From contig CAJNDS010002459.1 of the NCBI GenBank assembly GCA_905221605.1, positions 52,501 through 114,500 on the forward strand: a DNA stretch of 62,000 nt. The letters are read 5' to 3'. Source of the stretch: Symbiodinium natans (lineage: Eukaryota > Sar > Dinophyceae > Suessiales > Symbiodiniaceae). Positions 27,901 to 37,679 of this stretch are shown piece by piece (within the stretch, counting starts at the first letter, position 1; the number at the start of each line of letters is the position of its first letter). The translations under genes were made by a program, and so were the position numbers. The notes beneath the pieces are model-generated. The model did no database searches. It had not been told where the DNA came from and worked only from the letters and a program-made list of their open reading frames with translations.

Positions 27901-30411
27901 GAACTTAGCGCTTTCGACAAGTGTATCGGACAACAAATCAATGATGGTAAATCTATCATCTTCACGAAGTACCAAAAACGTGCTGCAAGGTTCTTACGCG
28001 ATGTTGGTCGGGGCTTTAAAACAAAGAAAAATGTCAAATCCCTGGGGTTTTCCCACACCATAGGGAAGCAGAAGAATGCCAAGATCCAAAACCAACGGGT
28101 AGAGAAGGCAATCGCAACAGCGGCTCGAGTAGCGGCGCTCCCCCTTAGTGACCGTGACAGAGCCCTCCATGTTCATGCAAATGTTCATGCCCAGTGGGTT
28201 TACGGAACTGAGCTCCAACCCCCCTCCAAACATCAGTTTAAGCGGCTCAGAACAGCGGTGGTGCGCGTGTTTCACAAGCGACGCAATTGCATGCGATGCC
28301 CGTTCCATTTTATGGTTACTTCCCAAGATGTTTTTCTGGACCCATGGGCAAAATGGGTTCTACACAATCTCAGGTGGTTACGATCAGAATTCTGGAGAGA
28401 TAAGGCTCGCCTTCAAGCAGATCTCGCAGAAATTCGTCGAAGGATGAGAGCCGGTCAAGCCAACGCGTTCGATCCCACCAGAGGAGGCCGAATCAACATC
28501 TTGGGATATATTTTCCGGGAACTCCGTTGGAGAATCTCAGACAACGATGTTTTCTTGATTCACCGAGAGTTCGACACCGACCTCAAACTTGTGTTGGGCT
28601 CAACAAGCTCTTTTCGAATTGAGACTGCAAGGTCCGTCAGGACTTGGCTACTGCGACAAGCTCCCCAAAGACAGGATTTTGGCAGTCAGGATTCACCCAA
28701 GCACGTCGACATCTTCCTTACTAGGTTTCTCCTGGACACAACATTCGCCGAACGCAGGGATTTGCAGATCCTCCAGCGCTTTCTGGAAAGACTTCCTAAA
28801 CCCTTTGACAGAGTGAGGTCTATTTTAAAGACTTTGTTGGCTGGGTCTGTTTTTACTGGCAAACGCCTGTACGCTGCAGGGATTGCAAAGTCCGACAGGT
28901 GCTCTTCTTGCCGTCGAAGTGAAGATCACTCGCATTTGTTTAAGTTTTGTAACCTGTATTGCAAAACTCGCCCCTCTAAAGAGAGCATCTGCAGTATGTC
29001 GAACGATTGTTGGCACTCGGGTATCATCTACGAGTCGCCGCGTGTTCGCGCGCTCAGAACCAGTTTGCAGTCTGCCCCCTCGTCCTGCGACCCTAGTTCC
29101 CCTGATAAGGTTTGCTGTCCTTTGGCTTTTATCGATGGGTCTTGCTTTTACGAGAAATGGGGAGTGCTATCGTCCGGCGCTTCAGCTGTGATTTTTGAAA
29201 ATGGTCATTCCGTGTCACAGGAACTGCCAGGCCTTTATCCTACTTCTCAACGGGCAGAAATAGGTGCGTTGCTTTTGGCCCTTAAACATTCGTCTGGTGA
29301 CATTCGCATTGGCAGTGACTGCGCTGGCGTAGTCAACACGTTTGCATGGTTGGCTGCCAATAAGTGGGAGCAGCACTTATTGTCTACGGTTGATAATGCC
29401 GACTTATGGTCGGCAGTTGTCGAGTGCATGAGAAGTCGTCCTAATGACCGCATTGCTTGCTTCAAGGTTAAAGCTCACATTTCGGAAAACTCATCTTTAC
29501 AGCCTCGCTTGTGGACTGAGCTCAACAGCAAGGCTGATTCGCTTGCGAAGTCTATCGCCAGGAAGGTTTACTTGTCAAGAATTGACATGGTGCATGACGA
29601 AATTTGCGATGCTGTTGAGCTCCAGTCTCACCTGATATCCACCTTGTGGCAGCGCTTTTCAAGTACGCATTTACCGATTTCGAAAGACATTCAACCCGAG
29701 CACAATGGTGCCGGGACCAGTATCGGTCGTCCCACTTGCGCGATGAGGATATGGGGTAAGCAGACTTGTCCTGCCCAGCAGACGTCTACCTCTTCTAGTG
29801 CGGGGCCCCTTAATTCCCAAGCCTTTCTAGACTTTGTACGTAAGGGTGTGCCTGTCCCTGAGAGCTTGCAAAATTCAGTCTGTCGATCATATCCTCGATA
29901 CGCAGCAGTGTTGAGACAAAGTTTCGTGTTCACTTCGCTCCCTCGGGACATCCTGCTTGAAAACATTTCTTGGGGCTCCACGCCCCGAAATATTCCTGGA
30001 ATGACGGCGGTTATTCAATTCATCAAGGATGGTGAATGGTACTTGCCGAACGTTGATGATAACAGCAGGATGTCTTGGATAGAGCTGGTGTGCGATTTTC
30101 TCGTTAATCATGGCTTTTGTGGTGGATTCTTGACTCCTGGAATGCCCATGTCCCGCCTCACTAGGAGAATGAAAACTTACATGTGCAAAGCCATGCAGGC
30201 CTGCGGCGTGGCCTTGGCCTGCGTCCCTAAAACCAATATCCACAGAGAGTTCTTGGGAGGAGATGTTGCTGGCATTGTAGGGCGGAAGAAGGTCTCCTAC
30301 CCTAATGCGTTGTGGGCCCTCTTCCTCAGTGATCAGACCAGATTCGTCCTTAACGGTTCGAGGCAGGCTAATGCTCATTGGATCCCAAACTTTCACGCCC
30401 TACTCCAGTAA
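24454..30411 (+). CDS. LINE ORF2: APE endonuclease - reverse transcriptase - RNase H
   Basis: The frame is open for 1985 codons. The first 180 overlap ORF1 and may not be translated, and the first ATG after ORF1 is at 25309 (codon 286). Residues 191-224 are strongly hydrophobic (CAFAVVLFFGLFFLCLSWLF). APE nuclease (352 to about 610): VDILSINVTTL, CLQETRIP (Glu389), VCGDFQDPP, SRIDLFLLS, PGHAVVSI. RT: KASGLDGW, AVLVDRYKCFD, AVQGCSLSILMI and FASFVDD (Asp1130, Asp1131). Zinc-type motif CSSCRRSEDHSHLFKFC (from 1483). RNase H: FIDGSC (Asp1561), QRAEIGALL (Glu1602), IGSDCAG (Asp1622), SKADSLAK (Asp1695). About 290 further residues have no recognised domain. All key catalytic residues are present. 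Confidence 0.92.
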   Translation: MDCGPNSDLAFQRAGHGHCGLRQAPTRAQVHHDARCYPHRGSGSLSEWLCQVQDKHAFSYAGGHVPRHEHEVITSDRGPMASERPMEASAFFQLFVYNTFRYNFSRRDVGKADGYHAQASAASDRRAGFHQVHLGRDASVKQLQLLFAVGRHQRIARFANIVEGIYPSEIASVEATTKGVACTDICSLGSECVLWFCAFAVVLFFGLFFLCLSWLFGLCGWVILSTRGRVRSVRRRRHRAWHTLRTLSLVVVACAPLIRTQHTLISQLLPHTSVAVAKDATTSPSMHVALAWAPVNIHSVRDNPSSCHAPDGQIQSCRTQELLCGSLSPLICSCAFISVYLPCLGYPGEGPVDILSINVTTLRKRRHDLFHIDKLIESPNCIQCVCLQETRIPTSALKSLQSEFEQHGWELHTGFQPKMKSLNSRAAAVRQGHGGLAIMTRKDARARAVEFPKEWLFLYEYCQVVWCPSGSGSDGFFVVNVYLPTHDHNREIRAEVVEGIFHMISTFRSPTCVCGDFQDPPYSNTSIVEALCKGGWSDAHHEIAAAKGIKPKFTFSARKKGWGDSDPRGKSRIDLFLLSPTFLPLLQDADVFYSAPFPGHAVVSITLNMDVVCAEAFTLVPHKKWDLPPQPKSEEEWEDRESRCLPILVKHSADLIALAQSCDTEGLWSAACTVATEMLNCVCDSLVPCTRGLPPKFKPKKFAQTHSSPHSEQSRLVKLKKRIREASIQNQRILNKLPADTNTCKATVSNICRALNAFGFPYPKTLPQPGTDQMESWLCSVMGFCESRQAQDLKDSDKSKLNNWKTRMRTSTTADRKQIHRWIKDESPSYPRCFKRPDGTITANPQEMLDMVSDRMEAIYNTHKSKDIPQTIQAFKEKYAASIEALRFAFECPEFNHYDLFQLAQKRPSHKASGLDGWLTVELKCLPPCGWYPFMLVMKLAESSGVWPQIVRLVSVSTISKGLGNFDPSLMRAIGVSSVVYSIWSSLRFRQLTTWHVRIAPPTLYGGLQKRKASDSELAFSTDVHGSEEEFCAVLVDRYKCFDLIIPKVALEIARALGLPQPIFRAACAFYDHQIKFFKIGAFFGRRVMSTNAAVQGCSLSILMINAMYSVLAHHVSGMTPEVQFASFVDDCKLWTINQNTEQLQIAFSELSAFDKCIGQQINDGKSIIFTKYQKRAARFLRDVGRGFKTKKNVKSLGFSHTIGKQKNAKIQNQRVEKAIATAARVAALPLSDRDRALHVHANVHAQWVYGTELQPPSKHQFKRLRTAVVRVFHKRRNCMRCPFHFMVTSQDVFLDPWAKWVLHNLRWLRSEFWRDKARLQADLAEIRRRMRAGQANAFDPTRGGRINILGYIFRELRWRISDNDVFLIHREFDTDLKLVLGSTSSFRIETARSVRTWLLRQAPQRQDFGSQDSPKHVDIFLTRFLLDTTFAERRDLQILQRFLERLPKPFDRVRSILKTLLAGSVFTGKRLYAAGIAKSDRCSSCRRSEDHSHLFKFCNLYCKTRPSKESICSMSNDCWHSGIIYESPRVRALRTSLQSAPSSCDPSSPDKVCCPLAFIDGSCFYEKWGVLSSGASAVIFENGHSVSQELPGLYPTSQRAEIGALLLALKHSSGDIRIGSDCAGVVNTFAWLAANKWEQHLLSTVDNADLWSAVVECMRSRPNDRIACFKVKAHISENSSLQPRLWTELNSKADSLAKSIARKVYLSRIDMVHDEICDAVELQSHLISTLWQRFSSTHLPISKDIQPEHNGAGTSIGRPTCAMRIWGKQTCPAQQTSTSSSAGPLNSQAFLDFVRKGVPVPESLQNSVCRSYPRYAAVLRQSFVFTSLPRDILLENISWGSTPRNIPGMTAVIQFIKDGEWYLPNVDDNSRMSWIELVCDFLVNHGFCGGFLTPGMPMSRLTRRMKTYMCKAMQACGVALACVPKTNIHREFLGGDVAGIVGRKKVSYPNALWALFLSDQTRFVLNGSRQANAHWIPNFHALLQ

Positions 30412-30640
30412 CCCCTTTTACGGCAGCTTGGTTGCATTGTACACAGCTTAATTGGATGAAGCTCTGATGCTCGTGCGGCGGAGGAGTGAGTGTCTGTAAA
30501 ATGAAGCCTGCTCAACATCGTAATAATAAGAATAAGAAGACTTATACGTATTATCATTATTATTGTTATTGTTATTCTTATTCTTGTTGTTATTTTTCAT
30601 TGTTCTTACTACTATCATTATAATTATTTAGCAAAGCCCC
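30412..30640 (+). other. LINE 3' untranslated region and AT-rich triplet tail
   Basis: About 110 bases of ordinary sequence after the stop, then from 30520 an AT-rich run of TAA, AAG, TTA, TTG and CTT triplets with partly self-complementary halves (AATAATAAGAATAAG against CTTATTCTTGTTGTT). This may be the LINE's 3' end or an adjacent microsatellite. Confidence 0.5.
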
Positions 30641-30712
30641 TCCTTCATCCATGAGGCGCGCAGGGGCGCGTCGGTGCATGAGCCGATCCAGTTGGCCCAG
30701 GAGCATCTGAAA

Positions 30713-30739
30713 GTTTAGGGTTTAGGGTTTAGGGTTTGG
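30713..30739 (+). repeat. Interstitial telomere-like repeat (TTTAGGG)
   Basis: Three to four TTTAGGG units ending in a TTTGGGG variant. Confidence 0.8.
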
Positions 30740-30960
30740 GGAAAATAGGGGCCGCAGTATCTGCCGCAGTTCAGAGTTTTTAGGGCTCAGATCCTCTTGG
30801 TTGGTACAGTCTTGGGGGGGTGGGGGGTCTTTCGGAAGCATCCTTACCTGACAAAGCTCAAGCAACACACGCAGATGCTTGTTTCATGCTTTCTCCTCAC
30901 TTGGGAACAACCTAGGATGCACCGGCCCTTCATGGCACTGAAGATATGAGGATAGGGATT

Positions 30961-30999
30961 TAGGATTTAGGGTTTACGGTTTAGGGTTTAGGGTTTAGG
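30961..30999 (+). repeat. Interstitial telomere-like repeat (TTTAGGG)
   Basis: Five to six units with TTTAGGA and TTTACGG variants. Confidence 0.8.
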
Positions 31000-31657
31000 C
31001 ACCGGAAAAGGACAGGGGGTACAAAAAACAGCCCAGAGTTGAGAGCACCCTCGGAAACTTGGCTCTTGCTGCGCTGCGCCTGCTGCGGCGCGTGGCGCAA
31101 GGAGCCCACGAAGGGAGAGTTCCGCGGCAGCAGCTCTTGCTTCTCTTCCGTCTCCTCCGGCACATGGTGAGTAGTTCTTTCTGAGAAGCACTCCGAAATA
31201 TGGGGTGCCATGGGAGGCCTCAGCTCCCATCATGGCTGAAGACATGGGCTTCAGGCCGTTGGCCTGAGGAAGACACATTCTTCGATGTGCAGTACATTGG
31301 CTGCACATTCCACCTCGCGATGCCTCAGTAGTACTGCAAGAATGAGGACAGCGCATCCAAATCGCCGTTCGAGAGCTGCTTCAAGTCTTCACGCGGCCCT
31401 GCTCTCAGGCATTGGACATGCACATGCTGGTTACAGGACCGACACAGGCACGCACCAGCACTGTACCCACGGAGTCGTCGAAGTTGCTCTTCTCGTCGCA
31501 GCCGAGGCCCTGCAGAAAGATGACTCGCCATGACTCCTAAACGAAAGAATCGTGGGAATCTTCAATGGCCTCTTCGGAAAAGATCTGCTCCTAGGTACAG
31601 AGCTCTGATAAGGACAAGTGGCCGAATGTCTCACCAGTGGAGTGCAGCCGCTGTGGG

Positions 31658-32680
31658 TCTTTCTCTCTCTCTCTCTCTCTTTCACTCTTTCACTCTTTCT
31701 CTCTTTCTCTCTTTCTCTCTTTCTCTCTGTCTCTCTTTCTCTCTTTCTCTCTTTCTCTCTTTCTCTCTTTCTCTCTTTCTCTCTTTCTCTCTTTCTTGCT
31801 TTCTTGCTTTCTGTCTTTTCTATTCTTTCTATTCTTTCTATTCATTCTAACATTTCTAGTCTTTCTATTCTTTCTGTTCTTTCTGCTCTTTCTGTTCTAT
31901 CTGTTCTATCTGTTCTATCTGTTCTATCTGTTCTATCTGTTCTATCTGTTCTATCTGTTCTATCTGTTCTATCTTTTCTATCTTTTCTATCTTTTCTATC
32001 TTTTCTATCTTTTCTATCTTTTCTATCTTTTCTATCTTTTCTATCTTTTCTATCTTTTCTATCTTTTCTATCTTTTCTATCTTTTCTATCTTTTCTATCT
32101 TTTCTTTCTTTTCTTTCATTTCTTTCTTTCTTTCATTTCTTTCATTTCTTTCATTTCTTTCATTTCTTTCATTTCTTCTTTGCTTTCTTTTCTTTCTTTT
32201 CTTTCTTTTCGTTCTTTTCGTTCTTTTTGTTCTTTTCGGTCTTTCCGTTCTTTTCGTTCCTTTCTTTCTTGTATTTCTTTTCTGTCTTTTCTTTCTTTTC
32301 TTTCTTTTCTGGCTTTTCTGTCTTTTCTGTCTTCTCTGTCTTCTCTGTCTTTTCTGTCTTTTCTTTTCTTTCTTTTCTTTCTTTTCTTTCTTTTCTTTCT
32401 TCTCTTTCTTTTCTTTCTTTTCTTTCTTTTCTTTCTTTTCTTTCTTTTCTTTCTTTTCTTTCTTTTCTTTCTTTTCTTTCTTTTCTTTCTTTTCTTTCTT
32501 TTCTTTCTTTTCTTTCTTTTCTTTCTTTTCTTTCTTTTCTTTCTTTTCTTTCATTTCTTTCTTTTCTTTCTTTTCTTTCTTTTCTTTCTTTCTTTCTTTT
32601 CTTTCTTTTCTTTCTTTTCTTTCTTTTCTTTCTTTTCTTTCTTTTCTTTCTTTTCTTTCTTTTCTTTCTTTTCTTTCTTG
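31658..32680 (+). repeat. Polypyrimidine 9-mer array (about 1 kb)
   Basis: It starts as CTCTCTTT-type repeats (31658-31800), then shifts to 9-base units that change stepwise along the array: GTTCTATCT, TTTTCTATC, TTTCATTTC, TTCTTTTCG, TTTTCTGTC and finally TTTTCTTTC, the last nearly pure from about 32345 to 32680. One strand is almost entirely C/T, so triplex (H-DNA) formation is possible. The long frames reading SFL, LFY or KER/EKK are artefacts of the 9-base period. Confidence 0.95.
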
Positions 32681-32689
32681 GGGGCATGG

Positions 32690-32813
32690 GGGCAAGGATC
32701 TGGGCGTCCTCGCCCGCCCGGTAGTCGGGACCGCTCGGCTAGTTGCTGTCTTCTTCTTCTTCCTCCTCTTCTTCCTCTGCTGGGCTTGAGGGGGACCCTG
32801 GGCTCCCCCGCGC

Positions 32814-32851
<38 letters not shown>

Positions 32852-34436
32852 GTTTTTGAGGGGCCTAGGGAGCGACCATGCATCGGCCTTCCTTCCTTCC
32901 AGCACGCAGGAGCCACCCTCGCCCCTCAGGGGCCTCTGTGGCGCAAATGATACCAAAAACTCTCGGGGGGGAGAGACAAATGTATTCGTCATCTCTGCTC
33001 CACGATTTGGCGGTTGCCGGGGATAGTCCCCTTTTGTTGTGAGACACTGCCAAACGTGATCACGGGGCATTGGGCTTGATGTCTCCCGGCAATGTAAGCC
33101 TTCGGGAAACCTAGCTATGACTGCTGCCACTATCTTTCGTTTTAAGGGCTTGGAAAGGGCAGGTGCCCCAACTCTCTTTCTTTTTTCTGGCTTGAGGGCG
33201 ATACCCGTTCCCGCGGCGCGCCCGCTAGTATGGAGCACGGGGTCCCAATCATGCCTATTTCTTTCTTTCACTATTTCTTGGCTTAAAGGTCTGTGCAGGT
33301 GCCGGCGCAGTCGAGCGGCATAGCCCCTCTTTCCCCCACAGCTCTGACTCAGAGCCACTTTTACTCCGAGTCCCGAAGACGGAGGCCAAACTTCTGCAAC
33401 TCACCTCTCTCTTCTTCCACGAAACACGCTCTGCTCAGTGACCCTTGAAAAATGCCAGGACATGAAAGTCAGAGCAGTCACAACATGGGTTACCCGCCCT
33501 CTCTATATACCTCTTCTTCTGCGCACTTTGAGGCCCCCCCCTGCCGCCCTCTTTGACTCTCTCTCCCACTCTCTCTCTCTCTCTCTCTCTCTGTGTCTGT
33601 CGCTCTCTTTCTCGATTCTCCCTCTTCTTTTCCTGCTAGCGTTTTGTTTTTCTCTCTGGCACTCTCTCATTTCTCCCTTTTCTCTCTCTGCCTTTGGTGC
33701 ATCCGGTCCCTCCCCTCGACAAGCTCTGGGAACAGGAAAACGTGCTTGACCTCCTTTGGCCCTGACACACTAATGGCTCTCTCGCTCTCCTTCTTCTTCT
33801 TCTTCTTATTCTTCTCCTTCTTCTTCTTCCTCTTATTCTTCCTCTTCTCCCTCTCCCTCTTCTTCTTCTTCTTCTTCTGATTTTCTTCTTATTATTCTGC
33901 TGCCGGGCTCCTCAAGCCCCTGGAGGCCCCCCACACGTCTTTATTTCTCTCTCCTCGTCTTCCTCTACGTAGCACGCGAAGAGCCTCTCTCCGTCTCCCT
34001 CTCGATGTTGCCGAGAGTCGTTGAGAATCTAAAACTCGTGCCACTAGGGCACACGTAGCCGGCTCGCAAATGTGTAGAATCTGGTTTAGGAAGCTGCGGC
34101 CACGCATCATGCGAACACGCGTCCATCGCACATACAACATCAACTCGACCTATGGCACACTCTCAACAGCTCAGGGATGACATTGGGGAGGCGGAAGAGG
34201 TTTACACGCGGTTCCATTCTTGCCCCCGGTGCTGAATGGAGTAGTCATGCCCTTTTTGATCTTCTCGGAAGCCTTGCGTGTCAGTCAACCATGGCAGCTG
34301 GCGAACAGCCTGACACCAAGCCATCTCCCAACTGCATGAGGAAACATGACCGGCGCGAGATGGCGCCTGCCGCAGGATGGATTCATTGACTTCCCGACCC
34401 TGAAGCCTTGGGCTGCAAAGCTCAGTCTGCGACGTG
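32690..34436. other. Pyrimidine-rich intergenic region without a recognised gene
   Basis: CT runs at 32818-32843 and 33561-33592, a CTT/CTTC stretch at 33790-33880, and otherwise short frames. A 171-codon minus-strand frame at 32843-33358 has no recognisable feature and no good splice context. Confidence 0.4.
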
Positions 34437-34629
34437 CTACTTGGTGCTTCTGCGTAGCATAGCTGGCTTAGGCTTGAAGACCTGGGGGCCAAGCATGTCG
34501 AGGATAACCTGCGTGAAGCGATCAGAAAGCCTCCGCGCCAAAATGCAAAACCCTCGCGCTGGCAAACTGCTGACATCCATGTCCTGGTTGGCGACGATCC
34601 AAGAGCATCGAGACTTGCCCTGCAAGCAA
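34437..34629 (-). CDS. Exon-like segment with strong splice acceptor, unknown protein (3' terminal exon)
   Basis: Minus strand: a pyrimidine-rich TTCTTATTGCTTGCAG precedes an open frame that reads GKSRCSWIVANQDMDVSSLP, ARGFCILARRLSDRFTQVI and LDMLGPQVFKPKPAMLRRS, ending in TAG at 34439-34437. Composition and the acceptor make a real terminal exon plausible. The upstream exon would lie to the right of 34650 and was not recognised. No family can be named. Confidence 0.4.
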
Positions 34630-34739
34630 TAAGAATGCGGAGATCTATGCAGAGCTACGCTTGTGGAACTCAAGGGAATGTTATTGACTGAAGAAGAAAG
34701 TACGGTCCTGACAAGGGCATAGCGGCAGCAAGACAAATT

Positions 34740-37300
34740 GCGCCTAAGCTCTAATCAATATCTGACACGTCTGTGCCATGTGCAGACAGCTTTTTGAGAC
34801 TGGCTGTGAGTGTCCCGCGATCCGCAGGCATAGCTCCGAACATCTGCCAGATCCTGAGTTGCGTTTCTGAGTTTCTGAGTCCTCTGAGCCCCAAAAGCTC
34901 CCGACTTCCCAGCACAAACCCCGAACTTTCACGGGAGCACGCGCCTGTGCATCAGGCGGCCCAGCCACCAGGGAACCCAAGGCGGCAAGGACCCCGCGGA
35001 GCCTGAGCCAGGAACAGCGCAGAGTGAAAGTGCTTCGGGCTGAGAGGGGGCTTTGAAGGGGCGGTCGACATCCTACGAGGGTTTAGAAACCCTTTGATAC
35101 GAACCACCCCCACCCCCCCCCCACCAAAAAAAAAAACAAAATAAAATCCCACGCGCCTGGAAGCACCGGCCCTCAAGCGAAAAAACAAAAGACGGGGAAA
35201 CCCAGAGTATACGAACCCCTCTCTTTGCAACATTGTCGTGGGAACTCATGCAGAAAGTTTTGGGCTTGCACCACAAGATGATCTAGAGGTGATGCCCTTC
35301 TGGGCGTCACTCTTCTCAAAAAAGCTACTCAGTTAGCACTCTTCACAAGTGGCTGTCTCGAGGTCATGGTCATGTGTTGGGGTTCCTATGATAAGATGGA
35401 GCCCTATCTTGAAAGACTTCGAAAGGAACACAACTTAGAGAATTGCCCATAAGAAGAATCTGTTGCCGAAGTGGTGCAGGTCTGAGGGAGAGGCGTGCTC
35501 GCATCCAGCTCACTCAGAGGGTCACGGAGAAAGTCTGGAAACTGCAAGGCCAAGCGTGCCTGTCAGAAGAGGGTTCTAGGCTTTAGGGTCCAGGGTTTTT
35601 GGGTTATTTTGTAGTGGCTTTCAAGTGCCTTTAAGCACAGAAGCTAGGAGACAAGGTCTCTGAGGGTGTGGCTTGGAGCCGATCTATGAGTTCTCGGCAT
35701 CGGCCACTGACCGCCCGTAGGACCGTTGCCTTCTCCAGCTTGTGTGCACTCGAAAGCCTGAACCTCAGACCTAAACATCAAAGACCTACAAAATAAGAAG
35801 AAGAAGAAGAAAAATCATAGTAATCATGATAATAAAAAATAGCAGTAATAATAACAACAATAACAATAAAGACCTAAGACCCCCAAAGCATTGGAGCCCT
35901 ACTTGGGAAGTCAGCAGTTGCAGCAGTTGCAACCACAGAACGCTGTGGTGGCCGCTGCTGGGGTCGCTCCCGTGCGCCACCCAAACCAGCCTGAAAGCAA
36001 GGTGGCTGGCCCAGCTCAGGCTTTTTTCAAGGTTTGGGGCAAGGTTTGGACTTTAGGGGTTGTAGAGTTTAGGTTGCTGGCTCAGATCGGCCTGGCACTC
36101 GGGGTTTGGGCTGGCTTAGGCCTTGTCTGGCCCAGACAGGCTCGTTTTGGGGCTATGTCAGGTGGCCCAGGCAGGCTCTCTTAAGGTTGTTGCCGGGTGT
36201 GAGTGAGTTTAGGGCAGGGCTTAGAGTTTTGGGTTTGGGGTTTAGCTATGCATTTAGGGTTTTGTTAGATTGGAACCTCAAGGCCCTTGAGTTTTGTCGG
36301 CTGAGCTATGTGGGTGGTTGTCCAAATTACGATCCCTTTTGGGGTATAATATGTATAATAGGGATCCAAAGAGGGACCATAATTTTGACAACGCGTCCTT
36401 ATCTTGAATTTTTCAAGTTAAGCGCGACGCCCTATTTTCGCGTATCATATCGAGCGCGACGTCAGATGCCTAATTGGGATTCGGATTTTGCCAATTTCCC
36501 CAGTTCGAAAAACAGGATCGAGATTTTCGCGGGCATTATCCAGATTTTCGCGCGGGCATTATTTAAGTGGGCAAAATCCAAGCTTTCGTGGACATGAGGG
36601 TTTAGGTTCACTGGGGGGAGTTGTGCCTACTGGGGCCTGATGGGCCTGATGGGACTGGTGTTTAGGGTTTAGGGTCACTAGGCTGGTCTTTAGGGTTCTA
36701 AGGCTTATTGGGGTTTGTCCCAAGGGGGGGCTTGACATGCTGTTTGGCTAGTGCATGCATTGACTTGAGCTGCTATACCCTAACCCTAAACCCTCCGCAT
36801 GACCGATTGCGTAAACCCTAAACCCCAAACCTATCTGGGCAAATGTATATGCGAAGGAGAGGCTTAGGGTTTAGGGCTTACGGCGTGGGTTGAGGTTTGG
36901 GTGTCAGGCTGTCCGGGCTAAGGGTTCTGAAGTTCCCCACGAAGTCTTTCATATGCACGTCGGCCTCGTTTGCTCGCGCATCCACAGCTGCAGCAGCCAA
37001 GGCGTCAGCCCGAACATGGCCCCCACTGCATCCACATCCTTGGTCTCAGTACTTACCCGGCCCTGCTGCTCACCGTGCGTTCCGACATATACTGCACCAT
37101 ACTGTACCCTATACGAGTACCCTATACCCCAAACCCTAAACTCTGAACCCATGCCTGGTGGAGATGCAATCTGTTTGTCAGCAGCTTCGCGAATCTAAAG
37201 CAGCTACGTTACCCAGGAGCACATCCAACGTCACCCACGCCCGATAAGAGCGCTCGAACGACGACACGATGATGAGAGATGTTCCCTTCCGTGCAAAAAA
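34740..37300. other. No convincing gene; AT-rich island and telomere-like blocks
   Basis: A degenerate TAA/GAA triplet stretch lies at 35786-35875. An AT-rich island at 36320-36597 contains repeated words (GAGCGCGACG; GATTTTCGCG...GGGCATTAT twice) and differs in composition from its neighbours. Scattered GGGTTTAGGG words lie at 36598-36720 and a CCCTAAA block at 36776-36830. Confidence 0.4.
36776..36830 (-). repeat. Interstitial telomere-like repeat (degenerate CCCTAAA)
   Basis: CCCTAACCCTAAACCCT, then after a short unrelated stretch TAAACCCTAAACCCCAAACC. Confidence 0.6.
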
Positions 37301-37348
37301 ACATGCTTCCTTGAGTGCAAGAAGATGTTTCCTTCAGTGCATAAGCAC

Positions 37349-37623
37349 AGAAAGTGTTGCGAAACGTCCAGCCTGAGCAGTGCACGATCATTGGCAGACA
37401 TATTGCCGAAGCAGCAGCGGCAGTGGCAGCAACATCAAACAACGGACAACGCGTCGAAAGGGTCAACAGAATCTACGATGATCGTCAGCCTTACGCGGTC
37501 TGGCTGCTCCAGCCTGACATGATTGTTAAGATCGCGGGTGCGTCCAGCGAGCTCTGCCTCGTCAGGTACACGCTTGACGCCTTGCCGTGGGCTATCGCGC
37601 GACTTGGGTGGTGGGAGCCTCAT
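37349..37623 (+). CDS. Exon-like segment, unknown protein
   Basis: After AAGCACAG, a frame with protein-like composition reads NVQPEQCTIIGRHIAEAA, then ERVNRIYDDRQPYAVWLLQP, DMIVKIAGASSELCLVRYTL and DALPWAIARLGWWEPHV. It ends at a CATGTGAGC donor-like site; CAGGTACAC at about 37563 is an alternative donor. Not recognised. Neighbouring exons were not identified. Confidence 0.35.
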
Positions 37624-37679
37624 GTGAGCTTCGCCTACTTAATTTCACACCTTTTCGCCCCTTTCTCCTTGCATCTCTG

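Larger units (their letters stand above)
23330..30640 (+). mobile_element. Full-length LINE (non-LTR retrotransposon), APE-RT-RNase H type
   Basis: Two ORFs in different frames: ORF1 (about 500 aa) and ORF2 (up to 1985 codons). ORF2 carries an exonuclease/endonuclease/phosphatase-type (APE) nuclease, a reverse transcriptase with FVDD, a CxxC...H..C motif and an RNase H domain. A short 3' region ends in an AT-rich triplet tract. No stop or frameshift interrupts either ORF, so it looks recent. APE plus RNase H points to the I/R1/Jockey-like range of LINEs. No poly-A tail and no target-site duplication could be fixed by eye. Confidence 0.9.
30641..31657. other. No gene seen
   Basis: Two TTTAGGG blocks (30713-30739 and 30961-30999) and otherwise short frames without recognisable features. 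Confidence 0.45.

Noticed and set aside
31637-32950. 437-codon Phe/Leu/Ser frame and its Lys/Glu antisense frame
   Set aside because: A consequence of the 9-base polypyrimidine unit.
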